From NCBI GenBank assembly GCA_003343995.1, contig QAKE01000034.1, forward strand, positions 1 to 45,831: DNA of 45,831 nucleotides, written 5' to 3'. This document shows, piece after piece, positions 33,164 to 41,568 of the stretch. The position numbers and the translations under genes were made by a program. Source of the DNA: Bacillota bacterium (lineage in GTDB: Bacteria; Bacillota; Clostridia; Christensenellales; Borkfalkiaceae). Each line of letters begins with the position of its first letter. Position 1 is the first letter of the stretch. The notes beneath the pieces were generated by a model that was given only the letters and a program-made list of their open reading frames with translations, was not told the origin of the DNA and did no database searches.

Positions 33164-35923
33164 TTGCTGAATTATCACACCTCTTTAACGCCGCAGATCA
33201 ACGCCGAACCGCCCCGCGCGGACTTTCTGCCGCTGCATACGAAAACGCGCTTGCTTTCCGAATGGAGCTTTTCCTATCGGAGCGATTTCGACGGCACCTT
33301 CGCCCACCTCGGCGAAACGGAAAAGATCACCGTACCCTCCTGCTGGCAGATGCTGGGCTACGACGGCAACCGTTACATGAACTTCCGCTATCCCTTCCCC
33401 TTCGATCCGCCGCACATCCGCAAGAAAAACCCCTGCGGCATCTATACGTGCGCCCTCAACGTGGAAAAACGGGAAGATAAAAGCTACTATCTTTTGTTCG
33501 GCGGCGTGGACAGCTGTTTTTATCTGCTTATAAACGGCGAATTCGTCGGCTACTCCTCCGTGAGTCACAGCCCCGCGGAATTCGACGTGACGAAATATCT
33601 CAAAGCGGAAAACGAAATCACCCTTGCGGTGCTCAAATATAATTCCGGCTCCTATCTCGAAGATCAGGACAAGCTGCGCATGAGCGGCATATTGCGGGAA
33701 ATCACCTTCATCGAGCGCCCGAAAAAGCATCTGCGGGATTTTACGGTGCATACCGACGCGGAAAACGGCGAAGGCGTCGTTTCTTTCACCGCGGAAGAAC
33801 CGTGCGCGCTGGAGCTTTCCTATCGGGGAAAAACCGTTGCCCGCGCCGAGGGAAAAACGGCGGTGCTCCGCGTGAAAAACCCCGCGCTCTGGTCGGCGGA
33901 AACGCCCGAGCTTTACACGCTGAAAATCGAATGTCTGGGCGAAACGATCATCGAAGACGTTGCGATCCGCCGCATCGAGCAAAAGGACGGCGTGCTCCTG
34001 CTCAACGGCAAGCCCGTCAAATTCAAGGGAGTGAACCGCCATTCCGTTACGGTAAACGGCTATACGGAAACGATAGACGACATCGTGAACGATTTGAAAC
34101 TGATGAAGGCGAACAACGTAAACGCCATCCGCACCAGCCACTACCCCCCGCACCCCGAACTGCCCCGCCTTTGCGACAGGATGGGCATCTACCTTTTGGA
34201 GGAGGCGGACATCGAGTGCCACGGCACGGTGATGGAGGACGGCCGGTTCAAGGACAGCAAGCACAACGTGCTCGCCGAGGACGAGCGGTTTACCGATTTG
34301 TTCGTGCACCGCGTGGCGCGCATGTACGAACGGGATAAAAACCGCGGCTGCATTCTCATCTGGTCGCTCGCCAACGAATCGGGCTGGGGCGAAAACCTTA
34401 TCAAATGCGCCGAATGGCTGCGCGCCAAGGACAAAACGCGGCTTTTGCATTACGAAGGCGCGTGGAATTACGAAAAACCCGTTTATCACAAGGAAAACGT
34501 GCTCGATATGTACAGCCGCATGTACGCCCCCATCGACTGGATGAAAAAGTTCGTGAAAAAGGCGGACCGCCCGTTGATCCTATGCGAATATGCGCACTCG
34601 ATGGAAAATACCGGCGGCGACACCAAGGATTATTGGGACGCCATTTACGCCCACCGCAAAATGTGCGGCGGCTTTATCTGGGAATGGTGCAACCATAATA
34701 TCATAAAAGACGGCAAGGTGCTTTACGGCCCCGATTTCGACAAGGACTATCACGACGACGTGCTCTGTATGGACGGCATACTGACCACCGACCGCATCCC
34801 CAACCCCTCGTTTTACGAAATGGCGGCGGTGTACGCGCCCGTTACGGTTGCGGCGGACGGGGAGTATTTCGTCGTAACCAACCGCAGGGATTTTCTCGAC
34901 CTCGGCGGCGTTTTATGCACGGCGACGCTCAGAAAGAACGGCGAAACCGTCGGCGAAACGACGTATAAGCTCGGCAAGATCCTCCCTCACCGCGCAAAGC
35001 GCTTTCCCCTGCCCGCGTGCGATAAAAGCGGGTATACCGTGTGCGACTTTCTGTTCGCCGAAGGGGGGAAACCCATCGCGACGGCGCAGCTTATTTTGTC
35101 CGACAACCTGCCCTGCCCCGTAACGGGCAAAGAAGGCTCGTTTGCCGTGAACGGCGACGGACTGCTTTCCGCCCTCGTCGCCGACGGCAGAAATTTACTC
35201 GCCGCGCCCATGAAGATCCTCGCGGGAAGGGCTTGCACCGACAACGACAAATATTCCCCGCTCCTCTTCGAATGGGAGCTGATGGGCTGTTTTCTGGCGG
35301 AGTTCTTCCCCGTTTCCGTGGAAAAGGAAGGCGACGTCTGCCGCACCCGCGCGGTGTTCTCCAACGACGGACAGCGCCCCATGGCGGAGCTCGATCTCGC
35401 CTTCGCGCCGGCGAACGGCGGCGTGGAAATCACCCTGCACGCGAAAATCGGAAAGCACGTCACGCATCTGCCGCGGTTCGGCGTAAGCCTGCCGGTCGAT
35501 CCCTCGCTCACGCAAATCGAATATTTCGGACGCGGTCCCGAGGAGGCGTATATCGACCGCCACGCCGCCTGCCCCGTGGGATATTATCAAAACGACACGA
35601 AACATTTCAACTATTCCTATCCGCACCCGCAGGAATGCGGCAGCCGCTGCAACTCGCGCTACGTCGCCCTGCACGACGGCAAAAAGGGCGTCGCCGTATA
35701 TTCGGAGCAGGACTTTTCCTTCCAGATAACGCCCTATGAGCTCGCCGATTACAAACCGCACGCCTTTGAAATGCAAAATACCGGTAAACTGTTTTTAAAC
35801 GTCGATTACTTTATGGCGGGCGCGGGCTACAACTCCCTCGGAGAAAAGGAAAAGCACCGTTATCTGTTGACGGAAAAGGATTTCACGCTGAAATTCACCC
35901 TCTTTCCCTTTGAAAAGCATTAA
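33164..35923 (+). CDS. Beta-galactosidase, glycoside hydrolase family 2 (LacZ type)
   Basis: This protein of about 919 aa has the GH2 order: sugar-binding domain (1-185), Ig-like domain, barrel, and C-terminal beta-galactosidase small-chain domain (from about 660). WSLANESGWG gives acid/base Glu405 and LILCEYAHSM gives nucleophile Glu475; NRHSV, TSHYPPHPE and DIECHG are also typical. No signal peptide: it cleaves beta-galactosyl residues in the cytoplasm. Start choice is unusual. GAGGAG (33146-33151) is followed by ATT AAA ATT AAA TTG; the TTG at 33164 is 12 nt away, whereas an ATT start at 33158 would be 6 nt away and gives MKLLNYH, which looks more like LacZ N-termini. The gene is monocistronic, rightward, and has activator-like sites upstream. 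Confidence 0.9.
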   Translation: MLNYHTSLTPQINAEPPRADFLPLHTKTRLLSEWSFSYRSDFDGTFAHLGETEKITVPSCWQMLGYDGNRYMNFRYPFPFDPPHIRKKNPCGIYTCALNVEKREDKSYYLLFGGVDSCFYLLINGEFVGYSSVSHSPAEFDVTKYLKAENEITLAVLKYNSGSYLEDQDKLRMSGILREITFIERPKKHLRDFTVHTDAENGEGVVSFTAEEPCALELSYRGKTVARAEGKTAVLRVKNPALWSAETPELYTLKIECLGETIIEDVAIRRIEQKDGVLLLNGKPVKFKGVNRHSVTVNGYTETIDDIVNDLKLMKANNVNAIRTSHYPPHPELPRLCDRMGIYLLEEADIECHGTVMEDGRFKDSKHNVLAEDERFTDLFVHRVARMYERDKNRGCILIWSLANESGWGENLIKCAEWLRAKDKTRLLHYEGAWNYEKPVYHKENVLDMYSRMYAPIDWMKKFVKKADRPLILCEYAHSMENTGGDTKDYWDAIYAHRKMCGGFIWEWCNHNIIKDGKVLYGPDFDKDYHDDVLCMDGILTTDRIPNPSFYEMAAVYAPVTVAADGEYFVVTNRRDFLDLGGVLCTATLRKNGETVGETTYKLGKILPHRAKRFPLPACDKSGYTVCDFLFAEGGKPIATAQLILSDNLPCPVTGKEGSFAVNGDGLLSALVADGRNLLAAPMKILAGRACTDNDKYSPLLFEWELMGCFLAEFFPVSVEKEGDVCRTRAVFSNDGQRPMAELDLAFAPANGGVEITLHAKIGKHVTHLPRFGVSLPVDPSLTQIEYFGRGPEEAYIDRHAACPVGYYQNDTKHFNYSYPHPQECGSRCNSRYVALHDGKKGVAVYSEQDFSFQITPYELADYKPHAFEMQNTGKLFLNVDYFMAGAGYNSLGEKEKHRYLLTEKDFTLKFTLFPFEKH

Positions 35924-35967
35924 GCTAACTACAATATAACGCCGAAAAATTGAAAACAGATTGAAAA

Positions 35968-36000
35968 AAAAGCGCAGAACTTTTCGTTCTGCGCTTTTCC
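35968..36000. terminator. Bidirectional rho-independent terminator
   Basis: A 13-bp perfect stem (AAAAGCGCAGAAC, 35968-35980, with 35986-35998) and a 5-nt loop separate the GH2 gene from the converging DUF6259 gene. An A-run on the left and TTTT on the right allow use in both directions. Confidence 0.85.
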
Positions 36001-36013
36001 TATACGATAATAT

Positions 36014-38179
36014 TTATTTGCTTAAAACGAGCACTTTCACGCTGCGGGGCGCAAGCTCGATCTCCGCGTCGCCGCAAAGCTTCTTACCTTGCTTCGCGTC
36101 GGGCGCGTCGCACAAAACGCCGTCCGCGCCGTACACCGTGCAAACGGCGGGCTTGCTGCGGAAGTTGGCAAAAATCTGAACGTCTTTGCCCTCGTAAACA
36201 AAGCGCGTGGTCTGCACCTCGTCCAAAACGCGGATCAGATCCTTTCTGTCCACCTTTTCCATATAGGTCGCGGTGGAAATTTTAAGCGGGCGCACCATCT
36301 TTCCGTAACGCAGGGGGCGGAGCAGATCGCTCTTTCTCCAATCGTTGAGATAGCGGATATACGCCGTGTACGCCTCCTGATCGGGCTCGTTGTCGTCCTC
36401 CCACGGGGCGTTCCATTCCCAGTTGATCTTGCCGTCGTTTTTGCACATCACCGTCAGAATATCGCCCTGCACGAAGGAATACGTCGTGCGGTAGAAGATA
36501 TTTTCGGGATACAGGCGGGTGTCGAGCAGGCGCGTTGCGGTGGTGTGGTTGCCCATGTAGTTGGTCACGTATTCGTGGAACATGTAGCTGTAAGCGTGCA
36601 CCGGCGTGCCGAACATATAATCGAGGTTGTATCTGAGGTCGTTGAAGCGGAAATCGTTCAAAAGCGGTTCGCACGCCGCCGCCTCGCAGCCGATGAGGGT
36701 AACGCGGTCGGGGTGAGCCTTTTTAAACTCCGCCTTCATGCGCTCGCCCACCTTGTGCATTTCCTCCGCCATCCACTTGCCGGGGACGGGCGGGTGTCCG
36801 TGTTCTTTGGAATAGCACCCGTAGGTGTTTCCGCCGAGGTTCTGGTCGAAGAACTGCAAATAATCGATATCCCCTTCCGTGGCGATTTTGCGCGCCTCCT
36901 CCGCGGCGAGGTCCTTCACCTGCTCGCAGGCGGGGCAAAGCTCGTAGCCGTTGCGGATGTAAAAGCACGTCGTGGTGTAACGCACCACGTTATCCGGCCC
37001 CATTTCGATGCACTTGACGAGGTTTTGCTCCTCAAAATCCTTTTCGCGGTTATACGCGGGATCGTTTAAGCTTTGCTGCGACCAGCCGAGCCCGCTGCAA
37101 TAAAGCCCTAAAAGGTTGCCGTCCTTATGAATTTCGTCGGTGAAGGTTTTGAAGTTCTCCATATCGCCGAACGGCGGCCATACGTGCGGCGGCGCCCACG
37201 GGGCGGTGCCTTCCCAATGCATCAAAAGCGTCATGATCTGCGCGTCGAAAATCTCTCTGTATCGGCGGATATACGGCAGGCAGTTGGTATAGGGGTAGTT
37301 GCCGTTGGGCACGATGGAGTTTTCCCCCGCGTCGCACTTGCCGCGCGTGACGAAGGTCACTACGACGGGCGAACCGAGCAGCCATTTCGGCAGGTTTTTG
37401 TTTTCCTCGAGCTTGGGCAGATCCATGAGCTTGCTCGAATGCAGCCAATCGCGGTAAACGTCCGCGGCGGCGTACCACGTGCCGCCGATGCCGCCGAGCA
37501 CCACGTCGTAATTGTAGGCGTAAACCTCGTCGAAGGGCGCGGCGGGGAACATCTGCATGATGAGGCGGATGCCGCCGTCCTCCGGCTTCCATTCCACCAA
37601 TTTCAAATTCGCGTCGGCGTCGTGCGAGCCGTAATAGAACCCGTGCTCGCCGTTATAATACGCCATGTACTGCATGGGCGAAGAACCGGGGTATACCCCC
37701 TCCCAGCCCTTTGCGGGAAACACCGTGCCGTCGTTATAGCTCATCAGCTCGTCGCGGAATTTGACGTTGTCGATTTCCACGCCCTCCATCGCCGACCAAA
37801 AGAGCTTGTACGCGCCCAAACGGTCCTTTAACAGCACGTTGGGGAAGCGCACGCTTTCCGCCGCCATGCCCGTGCGGTTTTCAAATTGCAAACGGGCTTT
37901 TACGAAGGTGTCGTCCTTACAATCGAGCGTAGCCGTAACGTTGAGATCGCAGCCGCCCACGCCTTCGTAACGGACGGTGACGACGTCGTTTTTCAGCGCC
38001 ACCGAACGGGCTTCGCCCGTGGTGAGCCACACGCGTTCGCCGCCCTCTTTGATGAAGGTGATATCCGCCAAAGCGACGGGTTTTTCAAGATAGTTTACGC
38101 CGGTTTTGCCGTAAAATTCCGCGATATTGCCGGTCTTTTCGTCGATATGGATCGCATAATTCTTTTTGGAAATAATCAT
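36014..38179 (-). CDS. DUF6259-type putative glycosidase
   Basis: The start at 38179 is chosen because AAGGAG lies 6-7 nt upstream and the ATG overlaps the previous stop (ATGA); it gives 721 aa. The protein has an N-terminal galactose-mutarotase-like beta-sandwich (1-250), a (beta/alpha)8 barrel (about 265-600; LLMHWEGTAPWAPP, DIDYLQFFDQN at 437-447, HGHPPVPGKW at 460-469) and a C-terminal beta-domain. Cys415 and Cys418 (ELCPAC) precede the FFDQN strand. I place it in the DUF6259 group from this pattern. There is no signal peptide. Being coupled to an SGNH esterase and a GH123-like gene, it most likely hydrolyses a glycosidic bond of the same substrate; Asp445 and Asp437 or Asp439 are candidate catalytic acids. 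Confidence 0.65.
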   Translation of the reverse strand: MIISKKNYAIHIDEKTGNIAEFYGKTGVNYLEKPVALADITFIKEGGERVWLTTGEARSVALKNDVVTVRYEGVGGCDLNVTATLDCKDDTFVKARLQFENRTGMAAESVRFPNVLLKDRLGAYKLFWSAMEGVEIDNVKFRDELMSYNDGTVFPAKGWEGVYPGSSPMQYMAYYNGEHGFYYGSHDADANLKLVEWKPEDGGIRLIMQMFPAAPFDEVYAYNYDVVLGGIGGTWYAAADVYRDWLHSSKLMDLPKLEENKNLPKWLLGSPVVVTFVTRGKCDAGENSIVPNGNYPYTNCLPYIRRYREIFDAQIMTLLMHWEGTAPWAPPHVWPPFGDMENFKTFTDEIHKDGNLLGLYCSGLGWSQQSLNDPAYNREKDFEEQNLVKCIEMGPDNVVRYTTTCFYIRNGYELCPACEQVKDLAAEEARKIATEGDIDYLQFFDQNLGGNTYGCYSKEHGHPPVPGKWMAEEMHKVGERMKAEFKKAHPDRVTLIGCEAAACEPLLNDFRFNDLRYNLDYMFGTPVHAYSYMFHEYVTNYMGNHTTATRLLDTRLYPENIFYRTTYSFVQGDILTVMCKNDGKINWEWNAPWEDDNEPDQEAYTAYIRYLNDWRKSDLLRPLRYGKMVRPLKISTATYMEKVDRKDLIRVLDEVQTTRFVYEGKDVQIFANFRSKPAVCTVYGADGVLCDAPDAKQGKKLCGDAEIELAPRSVKVLVLSK

Positions 38180-38862
38180 TTCAGTTCTCCTTCCACGGCG
38201 CGCGCGATGCGCTCCGCAATGCATTTCATGCCGGTATCGTTGGGGTGTTTCGCCACGCCGCCGTGCCAGAACTCGCCGAGCGCCTTACATTCGTCCTTTT
38301 CGCCCAGATCGTCGATGGGAATAAAGGTGAAACCGCGCTTTTTCGCCACCGCTTCGATGGGCGCGTCGAAGGGATCGTAACGCCAGAACAGGCTGGTGAC
38401 GAAGGTTTTGCAATGATCGTTCCTGAAAAAGTCGATCATGCGCTCGAAACAGGGGGCGTAGTCCACCGTTTTCACCTTTTCCGTATCGGAATTTTCCCCG
38501 ATGCGGATGACGACGACGTCGGCGTCGAACCCCTTCGCCTCCTGAAACAAATCGAGCACTTCGGGATTGTAAAACTGCCGTTCCCAATCGGCGGCGTGCA
38601 CGACGCAGTAACTGACGGGACCGTGCTTTTCTTCGAGCATCTTCACCGTCTGATGCACGTAATCGTTTTCAAGGCAGGATGCAGCCATGCCGCATTCTCT
38701 GTTCCAGCCGATATCCTCCTTCACCCCGTGAATGGTGATGGAATTGCCGACAAACAGCACCTTCAGCGCGGCGTTTGCCTTTTGCGTTTTTCTCACCAGC
38801 TGAAAGACGTTTACCTGATTTTCCGCCGAAACGGTGTTCTTTTCAAAATCCGAGTTGTTCAT
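38176..38862 (-). CDS. SGNH/GDSL-family hydrolase, small type
   Basis: The start at 38862 overlaps the upstream stop as ATGA and gives 228 aa; an upstream in-frame ATG at 38919 would lie inside the previous gene. SGNH blocks are VLFVGNSITIHG (nucleophile Ser41), DADVVVIRIGENSD (block III, with Glu-Asn in place of the common Gly-x-Asn-Asp) and KHPNDTGM (catalytic His). The Asp three residues before the His is replaced (VAKH), as in the longer SGNH protein at 3495-4592. There is no signal peptide. It lies between the GH123-like and DUF6259 genes with ATGA overlaps on both sides, suggesting stoichiometric production and removal of an ester group needed before the glycosidases can act. Confidence 0.8.
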   Translation of the reverse strand: MNNSDFEKNTVSAENQVNVFQLVRKTQKANAALKVLFVGNSITIHGVKEDIGWNRECGMAASCLENDYVHQTVKMLEEKHGPVSYCVVHAADWERQFYNPEVLDLFQEAKGFDADVVVIRIGENSDTEKVKTVDYAPCFERMIDFFRNDHCKTFVTSLFWRYDPFDAPIEAVAKKRGFTFIPIDDLGEKDECKALGEFWHGGVAKHPNDTGMKCIAERIARAVEGELK

Positions 38863-40505
38863 ACGTTCTCCTTGCCGAAATATTGTTCGTAAATTCTGCG
38901 GCGCAAGCCCATGTGCCACACGGCGTCGCGCGGGTATTCGTGAAATCCTTCCTTCACGCCCTCGCCGCGGAGAAATTCCTTAACGGCGGCTTTGCCGATC
39001 TTGCTTTCCAAAAGCTCCAGCGCGCGGAGATCCTGAAACGCGTCGTACAACACCTCGTGGCGGAGGGAATCGAGCGCGCCCTTTTCATAGGGGTACACGA
39101 TAAAGCTGTCGCCGCTCTGGAACGGACCGCCCGCGTCGGTGTGCGCATAGGGATTGAGGGAGTGTTTGGAAAGGAAGCTTTCGTAAAAATTATAGCCCCA
39201 ATGCAAAAATCCCGCAATGTCGTTCATATAGAGCTGCGCGCCGAGGATGCGGTTGCGCTGCGACGGCATCCCCATCAAACGGTTGGAAAGATAGTTGTTA
39301 TACTGCCCCGAGCAGTAATACACCCACATATCGGGAATATGATACGGTAAGAACTCCTCCGCCTCCGTCGTGGCGGGAATGGGGTGCGGCGAAATGCCGT
39401 CGAGATAGGATTGCAGATTGCTGTTGGCGTCGATAAAGGGAATGTCCTCCGCCAGCGAACGCACCAGCGCGCTCGCCTTGGCGAAATGCTCGAAGTCCGC
39501 GGCGTTCGGCTCGTCGGAAACGTGCAAAAACGCGTTCTTATCGATGGCAAGCTCGCGCAGTTTCGCCACGAGCCGCGGCAGAAACGCCGTTAAAAACGCG
39601 ACGTATTCCTCGCCGTCCGACGGGGTGTCCCAACCGAAAATCCGCTTTTGCTTTCCGTCGACGTCCGCCATAATCTTCGGCGCGGCTTTCGCCCCCCACT
39701 GCGTGAAGAGGTGCGACATTTCAAAGTGCGTAAAGCCGAGTTCCTTGCACATGGCGATGAATTTTTCAAATTCCGAAAAATCGAACTCGTAGCCGCCCGC
39801 CGTCTTTTTCACGCCGACGAGCTGCACCGTAGTGCGCTCGCCGCCGATCGCGGTATCGAGGGGCGGGGTGAAGAGCGGCACGTAAACGACGTTCATGCCG
39901 TGCTCCGCCGCCGTTTTCAAAAACGATTTCGTCAGCGCGTAAAACTTCGCGGAAAAGGGCTTCACGCGATAATATTCGCAGATGCCGTCGTAATGCACCC
40001 AGTTGGTGTAAAGCAGCTTCTGCGAAGGCAGAACGCCGTCGAGCACGGTAACCGTGTACGAGGTTTCGCCGAGCTTTTCGCCGTCCTCGCCGGTAAACGC
40101 GAATTTCAGCTTGTGCTTGCCGACGGGGATTTCCCCCTTGCCGCGCACGGTGATCCAAAGCGCGCGCCACTGCTGATAGAAAATGTGAAAGCCCTCTTTC
40201 GTCACCGGCAGCAGCACGTCCGGCAGCATGGTGGGATCTTTCGTTATGTAATAATCGTCGCAATCGTATTTCGACGGCATGGACACCGGCACGAGCGCCG
40301 CATAGCGCACTTCTACGTACTTAGCAATCGAGCCCTTCACCTTCACGCGACAGAACCGTCTGTCCCATTCCTTGCAAGCCATGGCGATCTGAAAGGAAAG
40401 CGTTTCGTTTTTCAGCATCACGTTTTCCGTTTCCAAGAGCGCGGGACGGGCGGAAGACCCCACCTTGTCCAGACTACTCACCGTTAAAAATTCGCAAACG
40501 TTCAT
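38859..40505 (-). CDS. DUF4091 domain protein, GH123-like
   Basis: The 548-aa protein has an N-terminal beta-sandwich (1-155) and a barrel. AFLHVSDEPNA places Asp331-Glu332 at the position of the Asp-Glu pair that GH123 enzymes use for substrate-assisted catalysis on N-acetyl-beta-galactosaminides. The C-terminal DUF4091 signature is clear: GDSFIVYPYEKGALDSLRHE followed by DAFQDLRALELLE. There is no signal peptide. It is the first gene of a triad (DUF4091 > SGNH > DUF6259) with ATGA overlaps. An N-acetylhexosaminidase-type role is likely but the exact sugar is unknown. Its promoter has the tandem activator-type repeats also found at two other promoters of the locus. Confidence 0.8.
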   Translation of the reverse strand: MNVCEFLTVSSLDKVGSSARPALLETENVMLKNETLSFQIAMACKEWDRRFCRVKVKGSIAKYVEVRYAALVPVSMPSKYDCDDYYITKDPTMLPDVLLPVTKEGFHIFYQQWRALWITVRGKGEIPVGKHKLKFAFTGEDGEKLGETSYTVTVLDGVLPSQKLLYTNWVHYDGICEYYRVKPFSAKFYALTKSFLKTAAEHGMNVVYVPLFTPPLDTAIGGERTTVQLVGVKKTAGGYEFDFSEFEKFIAMCKELGFTHFEMSHLFTQWGAKAAPKIMADVDGKQKRIFGWDTPSDGEEYVAFLTAFLPRLVAKLRELAIDKNAFLHVSDEPNAADFEHFAKASALVRSLAEDIPFIDANSNLQSYLDGISPHPIPATTEAEEFLPYHIPDMWVYYCSGQYNNYLSNRLMGMPSQRNRILGAQLYMNDIAGFLHWGYNFYESFLSKHSLNPYAHTDAGGPFQSGDSFIVYPYEKGALDSLRHEVLYDAFQDLRALELLESKIGKAAVKEFLRGEGVKEGFHEYPRDAVWHMGLRRRIYEQYFGKENV

Positions 40506-40555
40506 TTTTCCTCCTGCGGCGCGCGTAAAATGGCAATCGCGCGCGTTTTGAGATT

Positions 40556-40584
40556 ATTATACCACACCGATTGCCCGCCGTCTA
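40556..40584 (-). promoter_or_regulatory. Promoter of the DUF4091 triad (strong -10, weak -35)
   Basis: On the minus strand TAGACG (40584-40579) is followed by a 17-bp spacer and TATAAT (40561-40556). The -35 matches consensus at four of six positions, and a tandem repeat begins 5 bp upstream, which fits an activated promoter. Confidence 0.6.
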
Positions 40585-40589
40585 TCTTT

Positions 40590-40622
40590 TTTATCACAAA
40601 TAAGCGTAGTTTTATAACATAA
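40590..40622 (-). promoter_or_regulatory. Tandem AraC-type activator sites upstream of the DUF4091 triad
   Basis: TTTATCACA (from 40590) and TTTATAACATAA (40611-40622) are direct repeats exactly 21 bp apart. The distal copy is identical over 12 bp to one at 32631-32642, and the proximal copy begins 5 bp upstream of the -35. The sites lie between the triad and the divergent AraC gene, so they could also serve autoregulation. Confidence 0.62.
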
Positions 40623-40676
40623 TTTACTTTCAATAACCGCATTTCCTTTAAAAAATCGCAAATTTTACGCGTGCGC

Positions 40677-40705
40677 TTGACGGAGCGCCTTCCGCGTGTT
40701 ATACT
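40677..40705 (+). promoter_or_regulatory. Promoter of the AraC-family regulator gene
   Basis: TTGACG (40677-40682), a 17-bp spacer and TATACT (40700-40705) form a near-consensus sigma-A promoter. Transcription should start near 40712, giving a leader of about 17 bases with the ribosome-binding site GGAGG at 40717-40721. Confidence 0.78.
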
Positions 40706-40728
40706 TATACCGTAACGGAGGAATAATC

Positions 40729-41568
40729 ATGCTTACCTTAAAATCCAACGATCAACTGGAATATAGGGACGACGACATCGGTTATAACTGCAATTATGAA
40801 TTTCCCTATCTTCACACGCACGACTACTGGGAATTTGTGTACGTGAAATACGATATCGAGCACGTCATCAACGGGGAAACCCGCGCCGTACCGGCAAATT
40901 CCGCGCTCATCATCCGCCCCGCGGACAGGCACTTGATCCGCGGCGTGCCCAACAAGCTCAACCCGAACAAGAGCCCCACGCACATGAACGTGAAGATCAC
41001 CACGCCCGCGCTGAAAGAGGTGCTTTCGCAATTCTGCCCCGACATGACGGAAATTCTCGCCGCCCAGCCCATTTTGGAAAAACACCTCACCCCCGAAGTG
41101 GCGCAGCTTTGCGATAAATTTCTGACTACGCTGATGTGGAATTCCGATAAAGAAAAGAATATGCTGATGCTGCGCACGCATATTCTTTACATTACGAGTT
41201 TATTTGTGGAAACTTTGTGCTTTCCGCCGACGGAGGCGAACGTGCAGATGCCCGAGGAGATCTCCACCATCGTCAAAAAGATGAACTCGCAGGATTATCT
41301 CGGATGCACCATCACGCAGATCGTCGCCGGAGCGAATTACAGCCACATGCAGCTTTCCCGTCTGTTCAAGCAGTATACGGGGCTGACGATGCACGAATAC
41401 TTTCTCAATATCAAGCTCAACGCCGCGGCGACCATGCTGAAAAACACCAACCGCCTGATTTTGGATATCAGCAACGATATCGGCATTACGAGTTTAAGCC
41501 ACTTCAACCACATTTTTAAGGAAAAATACGGCGTTTCGCCCAACCGCTACCGCAAGGAACGCGTGTAA
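40729..41568 (+). CDS. AraC-family transcriptional regulator
   Basis: The start at 40729 is chosen because GGAGG lies 7 nt upstream; a longer GTG frame from 40696 would begin in the -10 box. The 279-aa protein has an N-terminal cupin-like sensor domain (about 15-100; YLHTHDYWEFVYVKYDIEHV) and a C-terminal AraC double helix-turn-helix (about 180-279; ITQIVAGANYSHMQLSRLFK, then DISNDIGITSLSHFNHIFKE and YGVSPNRYR). It is the only specific regulator in the glycan locus. It probably binds the tandem 21-bp-spaced repeats upstream of the DUF1861, GH2 and DUF4091 genes and activates them on sensing an intracellular sugar. It converges with an SGNH gene; the two stop codons abut with no gap. Confidence 0.9.
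   Translation: MLTLKSNDQLEYRDDDIGYNCNYEFPYLHTHDYWEFVYVKYDIEHVINGETRAVPANSALIIRPADRHLIRGVPNKLNPNKSPTHMNVKITTPALKEVLSQFCPDMTEILAAQPILEKHLTPEVAQLCDKFLTTLMWNSDKEKNMLMLRTHILYITSLFVETLCFPPTEANVQMPEEISTIVKKMNSQDYLGCTITQIVAGANYSHMQLSRLFKQYTGLTMHEYFLNIKLNAAATMLKNTNRLILDISNDIGITSLSHFNHIFKEKYGVSPNRYRKERV

Noticed and set aside
36014..38224. Longer starts for the DUF6259, small SGNH, AraC, DUF4838 and desulfidase genes (38224, 38919, 40696, 21360, 44529)
   Set aside because: Each longer start lies inside the neighbouring gene or a promoter and lacks conserved sequence; the ATGA, TAGTG or ribosome-binding-site contexts support the shorter starts.
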